Part shown: positions 45,604-56,241 of the stretch, piece by piece | Numbering within the stretch: the stretch's first letter is position 1 | How the letters are laid out: every line of letters starts with the position of its first letter | NCBI RefSeq assembly: GCF_021272205.1 | Contig: NZ_JAJSDX010000004.1 | Span: 434,001 to 498,000, forward strand | Source of the DNA: Pantoea sp. Mb-10 | GTDB lineage: Bacteria; Pseudomonadota; Gammaproteobacteria; Enterobacterales; Enterobacteriaceae | Length of the DNA stretch: 64,000 nt | Direction of reading: 5' to 3' | The notes under the pieces: generated by a model | Database searches by the model: none | What the model was told of the DNA's origin: nothing | The model's input: the letters and a program-made list of their open reading frames with translations, nothing else | Translations under genes and position numbers: made by a program

Positions 45604-48270
45604 ATGTCAGAACGTTTACAGAATGACGTGGATCCGATCGAAACTCGTGACTGGCTACAGGCGATCGAATCGGTCATCCGTGAAGAAGGTGTTGAGCGCG
45701 CACAGTATCTGCTTGATCAGGTATTGAACACCGCGCGTAAAGGTGGCGTGAAAGTGGCCGGTGGCGCATCTGCTATCAGCAACTACATCAACACCATCGC
45801 TGTTGAAGATGAGCCGGCGTATCCGGGCAACACCTCTCTTGAACGTCGTATCCGTTCCGCAATTCGCTGGAACGCCATCATGTCGGTTCTGCGTGCATCG
45901 AAGAAAGATCTGGAGCTGGGTGGTCACCTCTCTTCTTTCCAGTCTTCTGCCACGATCTACGAAGTGTGTTTCAACCACTTCTTCCGCGCGCGTAGCGACA
46001 AAGACGGCGGCGATCTGGTTTATTTCCAGGGACATATTTCTCCGGGCATTTATGCGCGCGCCTTCCTTGAAGGACGCCTGACCGAAGAGCAGATGAACAA
46101 CTTCCGTCAGGAAGTGCACGGCAACGGCCTGTCATCTTATCCACACCCGAAACTGATGCCGGACTTCTGGCAGTTCCCTACCGTGTCTATGGGTCTTGGC
46201 CCGCTGAACGCTATTTATCAGGCGAAGTTCCTGAAATATCTGGAACACCGTGGTCTGAAAGACACCTCGAAACAGACCGTTTACGCCTTCCTCGGTGACG
46301 GCGAAATGGACGAGCCAGAATCCAAAGGTGCGATCACCATCGCCACCCGCGAGAAGTTGGATAACCTGGTGTTCATCATCAACTGTAACCTGCAGCGTCT
46401 GGACGGCCCGGTCACCGGTAACGGCAAGATCATCAACGAACTGGAAGGCATCTTTGCGGGTGCAGGCTGGAACGTGATCAAAGTGATCTGGGGCGGTCGT
46501 TGGGATGAGCTGCTGAAGCAGGACACCAGCGGCAAGCTGATCCAGCTGATGAATGAAACGGTCGATGGCGACTATCAGACCTTTAAATCACGCGACGGTG
46601 CCTACGTGCGTGAGCACTTCTTCGGCAAATATCCGGAAACTGCGGCGCTGGTGAAAGACTGGTCAGACGAAGAGATCTTTGCGCTGAACCGTGGCGGCCA
46701 CGATCCGAAGAAAATCTTTGCCGCGCTGAAAAAAGCGCAGGACACCACAGGCCAGCCGACGCTGATCCTTGCACATACCATTAAAGGCTACGGTATGGGC
46801 GACACGGCGGAAGGCAAAAACATCGCCCATCAGGTTAAGAAGATGAACATGGATGGCGTTCGCTACATCCGCGATCGCTTCAATGTGCCTGTGGCTGACG
46901 ATCAGATCGAAAAACTGCCGTATGTGACCTTTGAAAAAGGCTCAGAAGAGTACAACTATCTGCACGGCCAGCGTGAGAAGCTGGGTGGCTATCTGCCGAC
47001 CCGCCAGGCTGAGTTCACCGAGAAGTTGGAAATGCCTGCGCTGGAAGAGTTCCGTCCGCTGCTGGAAGAGCAGAGCAAAGAGATCTCAACCACCATCGCC
47101 TTTGTCCGTGCATTGAACGTGATGCTCAAAAACAAGTCGATCAAAGATCGCTTAGTCCCTATCCTCGCGGACGAAGCGCGTACCTTTGGTATGGAAGGTC
47201 TGTTCCGTCAAATTGGTATTTACAGCCCGAACGGTCAGCAATATACCCCACAGGACCGTGAGCAGGTTGCTTACTATAAAGAAGATGAGAAAGGGCAGAT
47301 CCTGCAGGAAGGGATCAACGAGCTGGGCGCGGGTTCATCCTGGCTGGCGGCGGCGACCTCTTACAGCACTAACAACTTGCCGATGATTCCGTTCTACATC
47401 TACTACTCGATGTTCGGTTTCCAGCGTATCGGCGATCTGATGTGGCTGGCAGGCGATCAGCAGGCGCGTGGCTTCCTGGTAGGCGGGACGTCCGGCCGTA
47501 CCACGCTCAACGGCGAAGGTCTGCAGCACGAAGATGGTCACAGCCATATTCAGTCGCTGACCATCCCTAACTGCATCTCCTACGATCCGTCTTACGCCTA
47601 TGAAGTGGCAGTCATCATGCATGACGGCCTGGTGCGTATGTACGGTGAAGCGCAAGAGAACATCTACTACTACATCACCACGCTGAACGAAAACTACCAC
47701 ATGCCAGCCATGCCAGAAGGCGCGGAAGAGGGTATCCGTAAGGGTATCTACAAGCTGGAAACGGTAGCAGGCAGCAAGGGCAAAGTGCAGCTGTTGGGTT
47801 CAGGTTCTATTCTGCGTCACGTACGTGAAGCCGCGCAGATCCTTGCGAATGACTACGGCATCGGCTCTGACGTTTACAGCGTAACCTCGTTCACCGAGCT
47901 GGCGCGCGATGGTCAGGACTGTGAGCGCTGGAACATGCTGCATCCAACCGAAACGCCGCGCGTGCCTTACATCGCGCAGGTCATGAACGACGCACCAGCA
48001 GTGGCCTCCACGGACTACATGAAGCTGTTCGCTGAGCAGGTTCGCAGCTATGTGCCATCAAGCGATTATCGCGTGCTGGGTACCGATGGTTTTGGCCGTT
48101 CCGACAGCCGCGAGAATCTGCGTCACCACTTTGAAGTGGACGCATCTTACGTGGTGGTTGCTGCGCTGGGCGAACTGGCTAAACGCGGCGAAATCGAGAA
48201 GAAGGTCGTGGCGGACGCCATCGCGAAATTCAATATCGATGCCGATAAAGTTAACCCGCGTCTGGCTTAA
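45604..48270 (+). CDS. aceE: pyruvate dehydrogenase E1 component
   Basis: Homodimeric ThDP-dependent decarboxylase of the PDH complex. The product has 888 residues (E. coli 887). The ThDP/Mg motif [14 protein letters not shown]...NCNLQ is present, and the inner loop and C-terminal transketolase-like domains align throughout. It starts at ATG 45604 ([20 protein letters not shown]) after AAGGA. The aceF gene follows 14 bp after the stop. Confidence 0.99.
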   Translation: MSERLQNDVDPIETRDWLQAIESVIREEGVERAQYLLDQVLNTARKGGVKVAGGASAISNYINTIAVEDEPAYPGNTSLERRIRSAIRWNAIMSVLRASKKDLELGGHLSSFQSSATIYEVCFNHFFRARSDKDGGDLVYFQGHISPGIYARAFLEGRLTEEQMNNFRQEVHGNGLSSYPHPKLMPDFWQFPTVSMGLGPLNAIYQAKFLKYLEHRGLKDTSKQTVYAFLGDGEMDEPESKGAITIATREKLDNLVFIINCNLQRLDGPVTGNGKIINELEGIFAGAGWNVIKVIWGGRWDELLKQDTSGKLIQLMNETVDGDYQTFKSRDGAYVREHFFGKYPETAALVKDWSDEEIFALNRGGHDPKKIFAALKKAQDTTGQPTLILAHTIKGYGMGDTAEGKNIAHQVKKMNMDGVRYIRDRFNVPVADDQIEKLPYVTFEKGSEEYNYLHGQREKLGGYLPTRQAEFTEKLEMPALEEFRPLLEEQSKEISTTIAFVRALNVMLKNKSIKDRLVPILADEARTFGMEGLFRQIGIYSPNGQQYTPQDREQVAYYKEDEKGQILQEGINELGAGSSWLAAATSYSTNNLPMIPFYIYYSMFGFQRIGDLMWLAGDQQARGFLVGGTSGRTTLNGEGLQHEDGHSHIQSLTIPNCISYDPSYAYEVAVIMHDGLVRMYGEAQENIYYYITTLNENYHMPAMPEGAEEGIRKGIYKLETVAGSKGKVQLLGSGSILRHVREAAQILANDYGIGSDVYSVTSFTELARDGQDCERWNMLHPTETPRVPYIAQVMNDAPAVASTDYMKLFAEQVRSYVPSSDYRVLGTDGFGRSDSRENLRHHFEVDASYVVVAALGELAKRGEIEKKVVADAIAKFNIDADKVNPRLA

Positions 48271-48284
48271 GAGGTAAGAGAGTA

Positions 48285-50171
48285 ATGGCTATCGAAATCA
48301 ACGTTCCGGATATCGGGTCCGACGAAGTTGAAGTCACCGAAATTCTGGTGAAGGTTGGCGACAAGGTTGAAGCTGAACAGTCGCTGATCTCCGTGGAAGG
48401 CGACAAAGCGTCCATGGAAGTGCCCTCGCCGCAGGCCGGCGTGGTGAAAGAGATTAAAATCGCCGTCGGCGACAAAGTGAATACCGGTTCGCCGATCATG
48501 ATCTTTGAGGCTGAAGGCGCTGATGCGCCTGCGCCTGCAGCCGAAGAGAAAAAAGCGGACGCCGCCCCGGCGGCCTCTGCGGCGGCAGAGAGCAAAGAGG
48601 TAAACGTGCCGGATATCGGCGGTGACGAAGTCGAAGTGACCGAGATTCTGGTAAAAGTAGGCGATACCGTGGCTGCTGAGCAGTCACTGATCACCGTTGA
48701 AGGCGACAAAGCCTCCATGGAAGTGCCTGCGCCGTTTGCCGGTAAAGTCAAAGAGATCAAGATCGCCACCGGTGACAAAGTGAACACCGGCTCGCTGATC
48801 ATGATTTTTGAAGCCGAAGGCGCCGCGCCTGAAGCTGCCGCGAAACCGGAAGTCAAAGAGCAGGCTGCGTCTGCTCCGGCAGCCGCCGCGGGGGCCAAAG
48901 ACGTTAACGTGCCAGATATCGGCGGCGACGAAGTGGAAGTCACCGAGGTGTTGGTGAAAGTGGGCGATAAAGTCGCTGCTGAGCAGTCACTGATTGTGGT
49001 TGAAGGCGACAAAGCGTCAATGGAAGTCCCCGCGCCGTTCGCGGGTACGGTCAAAGAGCTGAAAGTGGCTACCGGCGACAAAGTCACCACTGGCAAACTG
49101 ATCATGGTGTTTGAGGTTGAAGGTGCCGCACCGGCCGCCGCGCCAGCGCCTGCCAAGCAGGATGCAGCGCCTGCTGCCGCGCCGGCAAAAGCCGCCCCTG
49201 CGCCTGCGGCGAAAGCCGAGAGCAAAGGTGAATTCGCTGAGAATGACGCCTACGTTCACGCTACCCCTGTGATCCGCCGTCTGGCACGCGAGTTCGGCGT
49301 CAACCTGGCGAAAGTCAAAGGCACCGGACGCAAAGGCCGCATCCTGAAAGAAGACGTGCAGGCTTATGTGAAAGACGCGGTGAAGCGTGCGGAAGCCGCA
49401 CCCGCAGCCGCCAGCGGTGGCGGTCTGCCGGGCATGCTGCCATGGCCAAAAGTGGACTTCAGCAAGTTTGGTGAAATCGAAGAAGTGGAGCTGGGCCGCA
49501 TCCAGAAGATCTCAGGCGCGAACCTGAGCCGCAACTGGGTGATGATCCCGCACGTTACGCACTTTGATAAAACCGATATCACTGACCTCGAAGCGTTCCG
49601 CAAACAGCAGAATGCCGAAGCGGAAAAGCGCAAGCTTGATGTGAAGTTCACCCCGGTGGTGTTCATCATGAAAGCGGTAGCCGCGGCGCTGGAGCAGATG
49701 CCGCGCTTTAACAGCTCGCTGTCGGAAGATGGCCAGAAGCTAACGCTGAAAAAATACATCAACATCGGCGTGGCGGTAGATACGCCAAACGGCCTGGTGG
49801 TTCCGGTGTTCAAAGACGTGAACAAGAAGGGCATCACCGAGCTGTCGCGTGAGCTGATGGCGACCTCGAAGAAGGCACGTGATGGCAAGCTGACCGCCAG
49901 CGATATGCAGGGCGGCTGCTTCACCATCTCTAGCCTGGGTGGTTTGGGAACCACGCACTTTGCGCCTATCGTGAACGCGCCAGAAGTGGCGATTCTTGGG
50001 GTGTCCAAGTCTGCGATGGAGCCGGTGTGGAACGGAAAAGAGTTCACTCCGCGCCTGATGATGCCGATCTCGCTCTCCTTCGACCACCGCGTGATCGACG
50101 GGGCAGATGGTGCGCGCTTCATCACCATCATTAACAATATGCTGTCAGACATTCGCCGTCTGGTGATGTGA
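48285..50171 (+). CDS. aceF: pyruvate dehydrogenase E2 (dihydrolipoamide acetyltransferase)
   Basis: Core of the PDH complex, 628 residues (E. coli 630). Three tandem lipoyl domains are obvious from three GDKASMEVP motifs (lipoyl-lysine 41 in the first), joined by Ala/Pro-rich linkers. A peripheral subunit-binding domain ([19 protein letters not shown]) and the catalytic domain with [17 protein letters not shown] follow. The near-identical lipoyl domains make this a region prone to homologous domain loss. Terminator downstream. Confidence 0.99.
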   Translation: MAIEINVPDIGSDEVEVTEILVKVGDKVEAEQSLISVEGDKASMEVPSPQAGVVKEIKIAVGDKVNTGSPIMIFEAEGADAPAPAAEEKKADAAPAASAAAESKEVNVPDIGGDEVEVTEILVKVGDTVAAEQSLITVEGDKASMEVPAPFAGKVKEIKIATGDKVNTGSLIMIFEAEGAAPEAAAKPEVKEQAASAPAAAAGAKDVNVPDIGGDEVEVTEVLVKVGDKVAAEQSLIVVEGDKASMEVPAPFAGTVKELKVATGDKVTTGKLIMVFEVEGAAPAAAPAPAKQDAAPAAAPAKAAPAPAAKAESKGEFAENDAYVHATPVIRRLAREFGVNLAKVKGTGRKGRILKEDVQAYVKDAVKRAEAAPAAASGGGLPGMLPWPKVDFSKFGEIEEVELGRIQKISGANLSRNWVMIPHVTHFDKTDITDLEAFRKQQNAEAEKRKLDVKFTPVVFIMKAVAAALEQMPRFNSSLSEDGQKLTLKKYINIGVAVDTPNGLVVPVFKDVNKKGITELSRELMATSKKARDGKLTASDMQGGCFTISSLGGLGTTHFAPIVNAPEVAILGVSKSAMEPVWNGKEFTPRLMMPISLSFDHRVIDGADGARFITIINNMLSDIRRLVM

Positions 50172-50178
50172 CATTAAT

Positions 50179-50202
50179 CAAGGCCGGCATATGCCGGCCT
50201 TG
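50179..50202 (+). terminator. hairpin after aceF
   Basis: CAAGGCCGGCAT and ATGCCGGCCTTG form a perfect 24-bp palindrome 8 bp after the aceF stop, followed by T-rich sequence. It probably terminates part of the pdhR-aceEF transcripts, leaving lpdA to read-through plus its own promoter. Confidence 0.8.
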
Positions 50203-50228
50203 TTGTAAGTTTTCAGTTTTACTGCCGT

Positions 50229-50256
50229 TTGCAGTTTTTTAACAATTCTGTAAACT
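50229..50256 (+). promoter_or_regulatory. candidate lpdA promoter
   Basis: TTGCAG (50229-50234), a 16-bp spacer and TAAACT (50251-50256) lie 90 bp upstream of lpdA. A separate lpd promoter is known in E. coli, where Lpd also serves 2-oxoglutarate dehydrogenase and the glycine cleavage system. Confidence 0.5.
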
Positions 50257-50346
50257 CTCGCGGTGAAATGTCCCGGTGGAGAATAGGGCATCAAGAGTCT
50301 GGGACAGGCTCGCTTTTGCCCGCCGGCAATCTAACAAGAGGTCATG

Positions 50347-51771
50347 ATGAGTACAGAGATTAAAACTCAAGTCGTGGTACTTGGGGCAGGTCCTGCAGGT
50401 TACTCTGCAGCCTTCCGTTGCGCTGATTTAGGTCTGGAAACTGTGCTGGTAGAGCGCTACAGCACCCTCGGCGGCGTGTGTCTGAACGTAGGTTGTATCC
50501 CGTCAAAAGCGCTGCTGCACGTAGCGAAAGTGATTGAAGAAGCGAAAGCACTGGAAGAGCACGGTATCGTGTTTGGCCAGCCGCAAACGGACATCAATAA
50601 AGTCCGTACCTGGAAAGAAAAAGTCATCAATCAGCTCACTGGCGGCCTGGCTGGTATGGCGAAAGGCCGTAAAGTCACCGTGGTAAACGGCCTCGGTAAA
50701 TTTACCGGTGCCAATACGCTGGTGGTGGAAGGTGAAGGCGGTGCGACCACCATCAACTTCGACAATGCGATCATCGCTGCAGGTTCACGTCCTATCGAAC
50801 TGCCGTTCATTCCGCACAGCGATCCACGCGTGTGGGATTCCACCGACGCGCTGGAATTGAAAGAAGTGCCTGAGCGTCTGCTGGTGATGGGCGGCGGCAT
50901 TATCGGTCTGGAAATGGCCACCGTTTACCATGCGCTGGGTTCAAAAATTGACGTGGTTGAGATGTTCGACCAGGTTATCCCCGCGGCTGACAAAGACGTG
51001 GTGAAAGTGTTCACCAAGCGTATCAGCAAGAAATTCAACCTGATGCTGGAAACCAAAGTCACCGCGGTTGACGCGAAAGATGACGGTATCTATGTGTCAA
51101 TGGAAGGTAAAAAAGCGCCAGCTGAAGCGCAGCGCTATGACGCCGTGCTGGTGGCGATTGGTCGCGTACCTAACGGTAAAGGTCTGGACGCCGGCAAAGC
51201 GGGCGTGGAAGTTGACGATCGTGGCTTTATCCGCGTCGACAAGCAGATGCGTACCAACGTGCCACATATCTATGCGATCGGCGATATCGTCGGCCAGCCG
51301 ATGCTGGCGCATAAAGGCGTGCACGAAGGCCACGTGGCGGCCGAAGTTATCGCAGGCATGAAGCACTACTTCGATCCGAAAGTGATTCCTTCCATCGCGT
51401 ATACCGAGCCAGAAGTTGCCTGGGTAGGCCTGACAGAGAAAGAAGCCAAAGAGAAAGGCATCAGCTACGAAGTGTCGACCTTCCCATGGGCCGCGTCTGG
51501 CCGTGCTATCGCTTCCGATTGCGCGGATGGCATGACCAAACTGATCTTCGACAAAGAGACCCACCGCGTGATCGGTGGCGCCGTGGTCGGCACCAACGGC
51601 GGCGAGCTGCTGGGTGAGATCGGTCTGGCGATCGAAATGGGCTGCGATGCAGAAGACATCGCGCTGACCATTCACGCGCACCCCACGCTGCACGAATCCG
51701 TTGGCCTGGCAGCAGAAGTGTTTGAAGGTAGCATTACCGACCTGCCAAATCCCAAAGCGAAAAAGAAATAA
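50347..51771 (+). CDS. lpdA: dihydrolipoamide dehydrogenase (E3)
   Basis: FAD enzyme that reoxidises lipoyl groups with NAD. From ATG 50347 (MSTEIKTQVVVLGAGPAGYS) it has 474 residues, as in E. coli; an ATG one codon earlier cannot be excluded. The FAD loop GAGPAGYSAAF, redox disulfide CLNVGC, NAD loop GGGIIGLEMATVYH and the C-terminal HAHPTLHESVGLAAE active-site His/Glu are all present. Confidence 0.98.
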   Translation: MSTEIKTQVVVLGAGPAGYSAAFRCADLGLETVLVERYSTLGGVCLNVGCIPSKALLHVAKVIEEAKALEEHGIVFGQPQTDINKVRTWKEKVINQLTGGLAGMAKGRKVTVVNGLGKFTGANTLVVEGEGGATTINFDNAIIAAGSRPIELPFIPHSDPRVWDSTDALELKEVPERLLVMGGGIIGLEMATVYHALGSKIDVVEMFDQVIPAADKDVVKVFTKRISKKFNLMLETKVTAVDAKDDGIYVSMEGKKAPAEAQRYDAVLVAIGRVPNGKGLDAGKAGVEVDDRGFIRVDKQMRTNVPHIYAIGDIVGQPMLAHKGVHEGHVAAEVIAGMKHYFDPKVIPSIAYTEPEVAWVGLTEKEAKEKGISYEVSTFPWAASGRAIASDCADGMTKLIFDKETHRVIGGAVVGTNGGELLGEIGLAIEMGCDAEDIALTIHAHPTLHESVGLAAEVFEGSITDLPNPKAKKK

Positions 51772-51794
51772 TCGGGTTGCATCCGCACCCATCA

Positions 51795-51820
51795 CGGCTC
51801 CCCAGGGAGCCGTTTTTTTT
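51795..51820 (+). terminator. lpdA terminator
   Basis: CGGCTCCC, a 2-nt centre, GGGAGCCG and eight T. A strong intrinsic terminator 24 bp after the lpdA stop. Confidence 0.94.
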
Positions 51821-51975
51821 GCCGTTTTAGCGATTGATAACATAACCAAAAGTTAACCTATCCGTGGTAAGGCTATGCAAACAGTTATGGCCGATTCTTC
51901 CCCTTTCGTGGAAATACCATTAGTCGCAGACAATTATGCTGCCTTCACTGTTAATGTTGCTTTTTTGTAAACAGA

Positions 51976-52004
51976 TTAACAAAGAGTTGAAATCCTGCTA
52001 TGCT
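51976..52004 (+). promoter_or_regulatory. acnB promoter
   Basis: TTAACA (51976-51981), a 17-bp spacer and TATGCT (51999-52004), 90 bp upstream of the acnB GTG. The 51821-52093 gap contains no gene; yacH, found here in E. coli, is absent. Confidence 0.6.
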
Positions 52005-52093
52005 GGCCGACGCAGAACCGGGCACCTCACCCTACTGTCTGACAGCATCACAGGTGCACCGGAAAGCTTTACAATGAGAGCGAGGAGAACGTC

Positions 52094-54691
52094 GTGCTAG
52101 AAGAATACCGTAAGCACGTTGCCGAGCGTGCTGCCCAGGGAATTGTGCCTAAACCTTTAGATGCATCCCAAATGGCCGCGCTGGTTGAACTGCTGAAAAA
52201 CCCGCCAGCGGGTGAAGAAGAATTCCTGACCGATCTGTTGGTCAACCGTGTCCCGCCGGGTGTTGATGAAGCGGCGTATGTTAAAGCCGGATTCCTGGCT
52301 GCTATCGCGAAAGGCGAAGCGCACTCTCCTCTGGTCACTCGTGAAAAAGCCGTTGAGCTGCTCGGCACCATGCAGGGCGGTTATAACATCCACGCGCTGA
52401 TTGAAGCACTCGACGACGAGGCGCTGGCGCCGATTGCCGCCAAGGCCCTGTCGCACACGCTGCTGATGTTCGATAACTTCTACGACGTTGAAGAAAAAGC
52501 GAAAGCGGGCAACCCGCACGCGAAACAGATTCTCCAGTCGTGGGCCGATGCTGAATGGTTCCTTAAGCGTCCAAAACTGGCTGAAAAGATCACCACGACC
52601 GTGTTCAAAGTGACCGGCGAAACCAACACCGACGATCTCTCTCCGGCACCGGATGCCTGGTCGCGTCCTGATATTCCACTGCACGCGTTGGCGATGCTGA
52701 AAAACCCACGCGAAGGGATCGAGCCTGACGAGCCCGGCAACATTGGCCCGATCAAGCAGATTAACGCGCTGCTGGAAAAAGGCTTCCCGTTGACCTACGT
52801 GGGCGACGTTGTCGGTACCGGTTCTTCACGTAAATCTGCCACCAACTCGGTGCTGTGGTTTATGGGCGAAGACATTCCGTATGTGCCGAACAAAAAAGGT
52901 GGCGGACTGTGCCTCGGCGGTAAAATCGCGCCGATTTTCTTCAACACCATGGAAGATGCGGGCGCCCTGCCAATCGAACTGGACGTTGAGCGCCTGAACA
53001 TGGGTGACGTGATCGACGTGTACCCGTACAAAGGCGAAGTGCGCAATCACGAGACCAACGAACTGTTGGCAACCTTCGCACTGAAAACCGACGTACTGCT
53101 GGATGAAGTGCGCGCCGGCGGCCGTATTCCGCTGATTATCGGCCGCGGTTTGACCACGAAAGCACGTGAGTCGCTGGGGCTGCCGCACAGCGACGTTTTT
53201 GCTCAGGCGAAAGACGTTGCGACCAGCACGCGCGGTTACTCTCTGGCGCAGAAAATGGTAGGCCGCGCCTGTGGCGTTGACGGCGTACGCCCAGGTGCTT
53301 ACTGCGAACCGAAAATGACCTCTGTCGGCTCGCAGGATACCACTGGCCCAATGACCCGCGACGAACTGAAAGACCTGGCGTGCCTGGGCTTCTCGTCGGA
53401 TCTGGTGATGCAGTCATTCTGCCACACGGCGGCTTATCCGAAGCCGGTTGACGTGACCACGCACCATACGCTGCCTGACTTCATCATGAACCGCGGCGGT
53501 GTATCGCTGCGTCCGGGCGACGGCGTAATTCACAGCTGGCTGAACCGCATGCTGCTGCCGGATACCGTCGGCACTGGCGGTGACTCCCACACCCGCTTCC
53601 CGATCGGCATCTCTTTCCCGGCGGGTTCTGGTCTGGTGGCGTTTGCTGCTGCAACTGGCGTGATGCCGCTGGATATGCCTGAGTCAGTGCTGGTACGTTT
53701 CAAAGGGGAAATGCAGCCGGGTATCACGCTGCGTGACCTGGTGCATGCAATCCCGCTTTACGCCATCAAACAAGGTTTGCTGACCGTTGAGAAGAAAGGC
53801 AAAAAGAACATCTTCTCGGGTCGCGTACTGGAAATTGAAGGCTTGCCGAAGCTGAAGGTTGAGCAGGCGTTTGAACTGACCGATGCGTCTGCCGAGCGCT
53901 CAGCGGCAGGTTGTACCATCAAGCTGGATAAAGAGCCGATTATCGAGTACCTCAACTCGAACATCGTACTGCTGAAGTGGATGATCTCCGAAGGCTACGG
54001 CGATCGCCGCACGCTGGAGCGCCGTATCCAGGGTATGGAAAAATGGCTGGCCGATCCGCAGCTGCTGGAAGCCGATGCCGATGCCGAATACGCGGCGGTC
54101 ATCGAAATCGACCTCGCCGACATCAAAGAGCCGATTCTGTGCGCGCCGAACGATCCGGACGATGCGCGCTGGCTGTCTGACGTGCAGGGCGAGAAGATTG
54201 ACGAAGTGTTCATTGGCTCGTGCATGACCAATATCGGTCACTTCCGTGCGGCAGGTAAACTGCTGGATGCGCACAAAGGCCAGCTGCCAACGCGTCTGTG
54301 GGTGGCACCGCCAACCAAGATGGATGCGGCGCAGCTGACCGAAGAGGGCTACTACAGCGTGTTTGGTAAGAGCGGCGCGCGTATCGAGATCCCAGGTTGT
54401 TCACTGTGCATGGGTAACCAGGCACGCGTGCAGGATGGCGCGACGGTGGTTTCCACCTCGACGCGTAACTTCCCGAACCGTCTGGGCACCGGTGCGAACG
54501 TGTTCCTGGCCTCTGCGGAGCTGGCTGCGGTCGCGTCCCTGCTGGGTAAACTGCCGACGCCGGAAGAGTATCAGCAGTTTATGGTGCAGGTAGATAAAAC
54601 CGCCGATGACACCTATCGCTACCTCAACTTTGACCAGCTGGGTCAATACACTGAGAAAGCCGACAGCGTGATCTTCCAGACTGCGGTTTAA
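52094..54691 (+). CDS. acnB: aconitate hydratase B
   Basis: Main TCA-cycle aconitase (also 2-methylisocitrate dehydratase), cytosolic, with 4Fe-4S. It has 865 residues, equal to E. coli. It has the AcnB-specific N-terminal HEAT-like domain ([16 protein letters not shown]), then the swivel domain, and the cluster cysteines in SCMTN and CSLCMGN. Initiation is at GTG 52094 after CGAGGAG. Flanked by its own promoter and terminator. Confidence 0.98.
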   Translation: MLEEYRKHVAERAAQGIVPKPLDASQMAALVELLKNPPAGEEEFLTDLLVNRVPPGVDEAAYVKAGFLAAIAKGEAHSPLVTREKAVELLGTMQGGYNIHALIEALDDEALAPIAAKALSHTLLMFDNFYDVEEKAKAGNPHAKQILQSWADAEWFLKRPKLAEKITTTVFKVTGETNTDDLSPAPDAWSRPDIPLHALAMLKNPREGIEPDEPGNIGPIKQINALLEKGFPLTYVGDVVGTGSSRKSATNSVLWFMGEDIPYVPNKKGGGLCLGGKIAPIFFNTMEDAGALPIELDVERLNMGDVIDVYPYKGEVRNHETNELLATFALKTDVLLDEVRAGGRIPLIIGRGLTTKARESLGLPHSDVFAQAKDVATSTRGYSLAQKMVGRACGVDGVRPGAYCEPKMTSVGSQDTTGPMTRDELKDLACLGFSSDLVMQSFCHTAAYPKPVDVTTHHTLPDFIMNRGGVSLRPGDGVIHSWLNRMLLPDTVGTGGDSHTRFPIGISFPAGSGLVAFAAATGVMPLDMPESVLVRFKGEMQPGITLRDLVHAIPLYAIKQGLLTVEKKGKKNIFSGRVLEIEGLPKLKVEQAFELTDASAERSAAGCTIKLDKEPIIEYLNSNIVLLKWMISEGYGDRRTLERRIQGMEKWLADPQLLEADADAEYAAVIEIDLADIKEPILCAPNDPDDARWLSDVQGEKIDEVFIGSCMTNIGHFRAAGKLLDAHKGQLPTRLWVAPPTKMDAAQLTEEGYYSVFGKSGARIEIPGCSLCMGNQARVQDGATVVSTSTRNFPNRLGTGANVFLASAELAAVASLLGKLPTPEEYQQFMVQVDKTADDTYRYLNFDQLGQYTEKADSVIFQTAV

Positions 54692-54708
54692 GCCGTACGC
54701 GTAACGCC

Positions 54709-54738
54709 AAAAGGGACGATGCGAACCGTCCCTTTTTT
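54709..54738 (+). terminator. acnB terminator
   Basis: AAAAGGGACG, an 8-nt loop and CGTCCCTTTT with a further T-run, 18 bp after the acnB stop. Confidence 0.93.
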
Positions 54739-54852
54739 TATGCCTTTTTTCCGTTGGGGTGAGCGGGCATAATGCGACCCCGATCCCATTTTATTCAACA
54801 CGCTGCGCACAAAATGCTCGCAATATTGGCGAGCCGCCAGCATGAGGCCCCC

Positions 54853-55215
54853 ATGGAATATGAATTTTTGCGTGACCTGACCGGTCAGGTCAGAGTGCGT
54901 ATGTCGATGGACCACGAAGCCGTCGGGCACTGGTTCAACGAAGAGGTAAGAGAGAATCTGACGCTGCTGGATGAGGTTGAGGCCGCCATCAAACAGGTTA
55001 AGGGCACGCATCAGCAGTGGCAGCGCGTAGGGCACGAATATACGCTGTGGCTGGACGAGGAAGAGGTGATGATTCGTGCCAATCAGCTGGCGCTGGAGGA
55101 TGAGGGGCTGGAAGAGGGGATGACTTACTACGATGAAGAGAGTCTCTCTTTCTGCGGTGTGGAAGATTTCCTGGCGGTGATGGCAGCATATCGGGCGTTT
55201 CTGGCAGGGAAATAG
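54853..55215 (+). CDS. yacL: UPF0231 family protein YacL
   Basis: Conserved enterobacterial protein of unknown function. From ATG 54853 ([19 protein letters not shown]) it has 120 residues, as in E. coli, with GAGG 6 bp upstream. The protein is acidic; conserved blocks are [30 protein letters not shown] and [16 protein letters not shown]. The longer reading from 54772 lacks homology. A small GGCCAT/ATGGCC hairpin begins just after the stop (55217-55232). Confidence 0.95.
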   Translation: MEYEFLRDLTGQVRVRMSMDHEAVGHWFNEEVRENLTLLDEVEAAIKQVKGTHQQWQRVGHEYTLWLDEEEVMIRANQLALEDEGLEEGMTYYDEESLSFCGVEDFLAVMAAYRAFLAGK

Positions 55216-55367
55216 CGGCCATGGCGATGGCCGGGCGCTGCGGGAGTCCGGTCCGCAAAGCCGATGAGTGGTGAGCGGGGGCCGGCCCGCTCAACTGGCG
55301 GTTTTGAGTTGCGCGGGCTCGCGCGTTGGCCGCTGCGCTGGCCTGACCCTGAGCGGGTTCCGCCCGC

Positions 55368-55633
55368 TAACCGCACGGCAGTTTCATCCGCCCCGCTGCG
55401 GCGTACGGGCAAAGGGCCGATGGGCGCGGCCCTTTGCAATCCGCGCCCTGCGCCAGCCTCCGCTGTTCCCTCACTCCGCCGCGCCAGCCTCACGGACCGC
55501 GCGGATTCGCCATCCCTGGCTCATTCCGCGCTCTCAGCGGCATCCCTGCCGCTTCGTCCTGGCCGTCACGCTCCGTTCGGCGCTCCGGATGGCGCTCAAC
55601 ACCGCCGCCTGTGGGGATCTTTTCTTGTTTTGG
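55368..55633 (+). repeat. structured GC-rich repeat, copy 1
   Basis: Non-coding-looking segment homologous to copy 2 at 55864-56156 in opposite orientation. Shared blocks in order: TGCGGCG, hairpin A (GCAAAGGGCC / GGCCCTTTGC, 55409-55437), CCCTGCGCCAGCC (55446-55458), ACGGACCG and GATTCGC, hairpin B (AGCGGCA / TGCCGCT, 55536-55553), TCCTGG, GGATGGCGCT (55587-55596), and CTGTGGG followed by a T-rich end. Open frames cross it (for example 55268-55666), but they have no RBS, no recognisable domain, and low-complexity Arg/Pro/Ala content. The stems covary with copy 2. Confidence 0.75.
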
Positions 55634-55863
55634 TCTGGTGTTGTCTGGTTGTCTGGTTGTCTGTAAGCAGTTCTGCATAGATGACAACGGGCTGAAAAAG
55701 AAAGTAAAAAAAGTTCTGTTTAAAACTGCACGGGCGGGACGTTACTTAAAAACCTTTCAGACACGCACTGGCGTCTAAAGATAAAAAACGCGAAATAGAG
55801 GTTTGCTTAAAGCAGCACAGCCTGAACGCACCTTAAAAGTCTTACCGCCACGCGGCGGCTGCG
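55634..55863. other. spacer between the two inverted repeat copies
   Basis: About 230 bp, more AT-rich than the flanking copies, with no supportable gene. At 55641-55663 the octamer TTGTCTGG is repeated in tandem (two full copies and one partial). Near the copy-2 side is a CCGCC/GGCGG hairpin (about 55846-55858). Confidence 0.6.
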
Positions 55864-56156
55864 AAAAACATAAAAGACCCACAGCGAGGTTTGGTAGCGC
55901 CATCCCCACTCGCTGAACGACTGAAGGCTTCCAGGATGAGCCGCATGGATGCGGCGAAAGGCGGCGTTGAGCAGGAGCGAATCGACGCCGGTCCGTCAGG
56001 AAGGCTGAGGGAGTGAAGGCACCGCGCAGCGGCGAGCGGGGCTGGCGCAGGGCCGGGGAGTGCAGAGGGCACGGCCTGGCGCCCTCTGCTCGGTCGCCGC
56101 ACCGCGGCAAAGGCACCTGCCAGTGCCATGGCGAACGAAATTTGCGCCGTGCTAAC
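55864..56156 (-). repeat. structured GC-rich repeat, copy 2 (inverted)
   Basis: Read on the minus strand, it repeats the block order of copy 1: GCACGGC, TGCGGCG, hairpin A (GCAGAGGGC / GCCCTCTGC, 56062-56089), CCCTGCGCCAGCC (56040-56052), ACGGACCG and GATTCGC, hairpin B (GCCGCAT / ATGCGGC, 55940-55955), TCCTGG, GGATGGCGCT (55896-55905), and CTGTGGG with a T-rich end. Relative to copy 1, hairpin A has A-T changed to G-C at its fourth pair and hairpin B has G-C changed to C-G at one pair. Open frames here (to 56351) are judged spurious. Confidence 0.75.
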
Positions 56157-56192
56157 GCCAGCACCGCGCCAGCGGAAAAGCACCGAGCCGCT

Positions 56193-56235
56193 GCCTGCGG
56201 CACAAGCCCCGCCCCGGCCTGCGGCACAAGCCCCG
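56193..56235 (+). repeat. 24-bp tandem duplication near the speD 3' end
   Basis: GCCTGCGGCACAAGCCCCG occurs at 56193-56211 and again at 56217-56235, an exact 19-bp direct repeat with a 24-bp period. It lies between repeat copy 2 and the speD stop codon and looks like a recent slippage or duplication event. Confidence 0.8.
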
Positions 56236-56241
56236 GCCCTA

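Noticed and set aside
48285..49130. Direct repeats in aceF considered as a mobile or CRISPR-like array
   Set aside because: The repeated blocks are the three lipoyl domains of E2 in one reading frame, a known domain organisation.
48251..49225. 324-codon Ala/Ser-rich open frame on the minus strand
   Set aside because: Antisense to the repetitive lipoyl domains and linkers of aceF; its internal repeats only mirror the three lipoyl domains.
55264..55778. Overlapping open frames of 114-138 codons on the plus strand
   Set aside because: Arg/Pro/Ala-rich translations without domains or RBS, in several frames at once; they coincide with the GC-rich repeat copy 1, which is better explained as a structured repeat.
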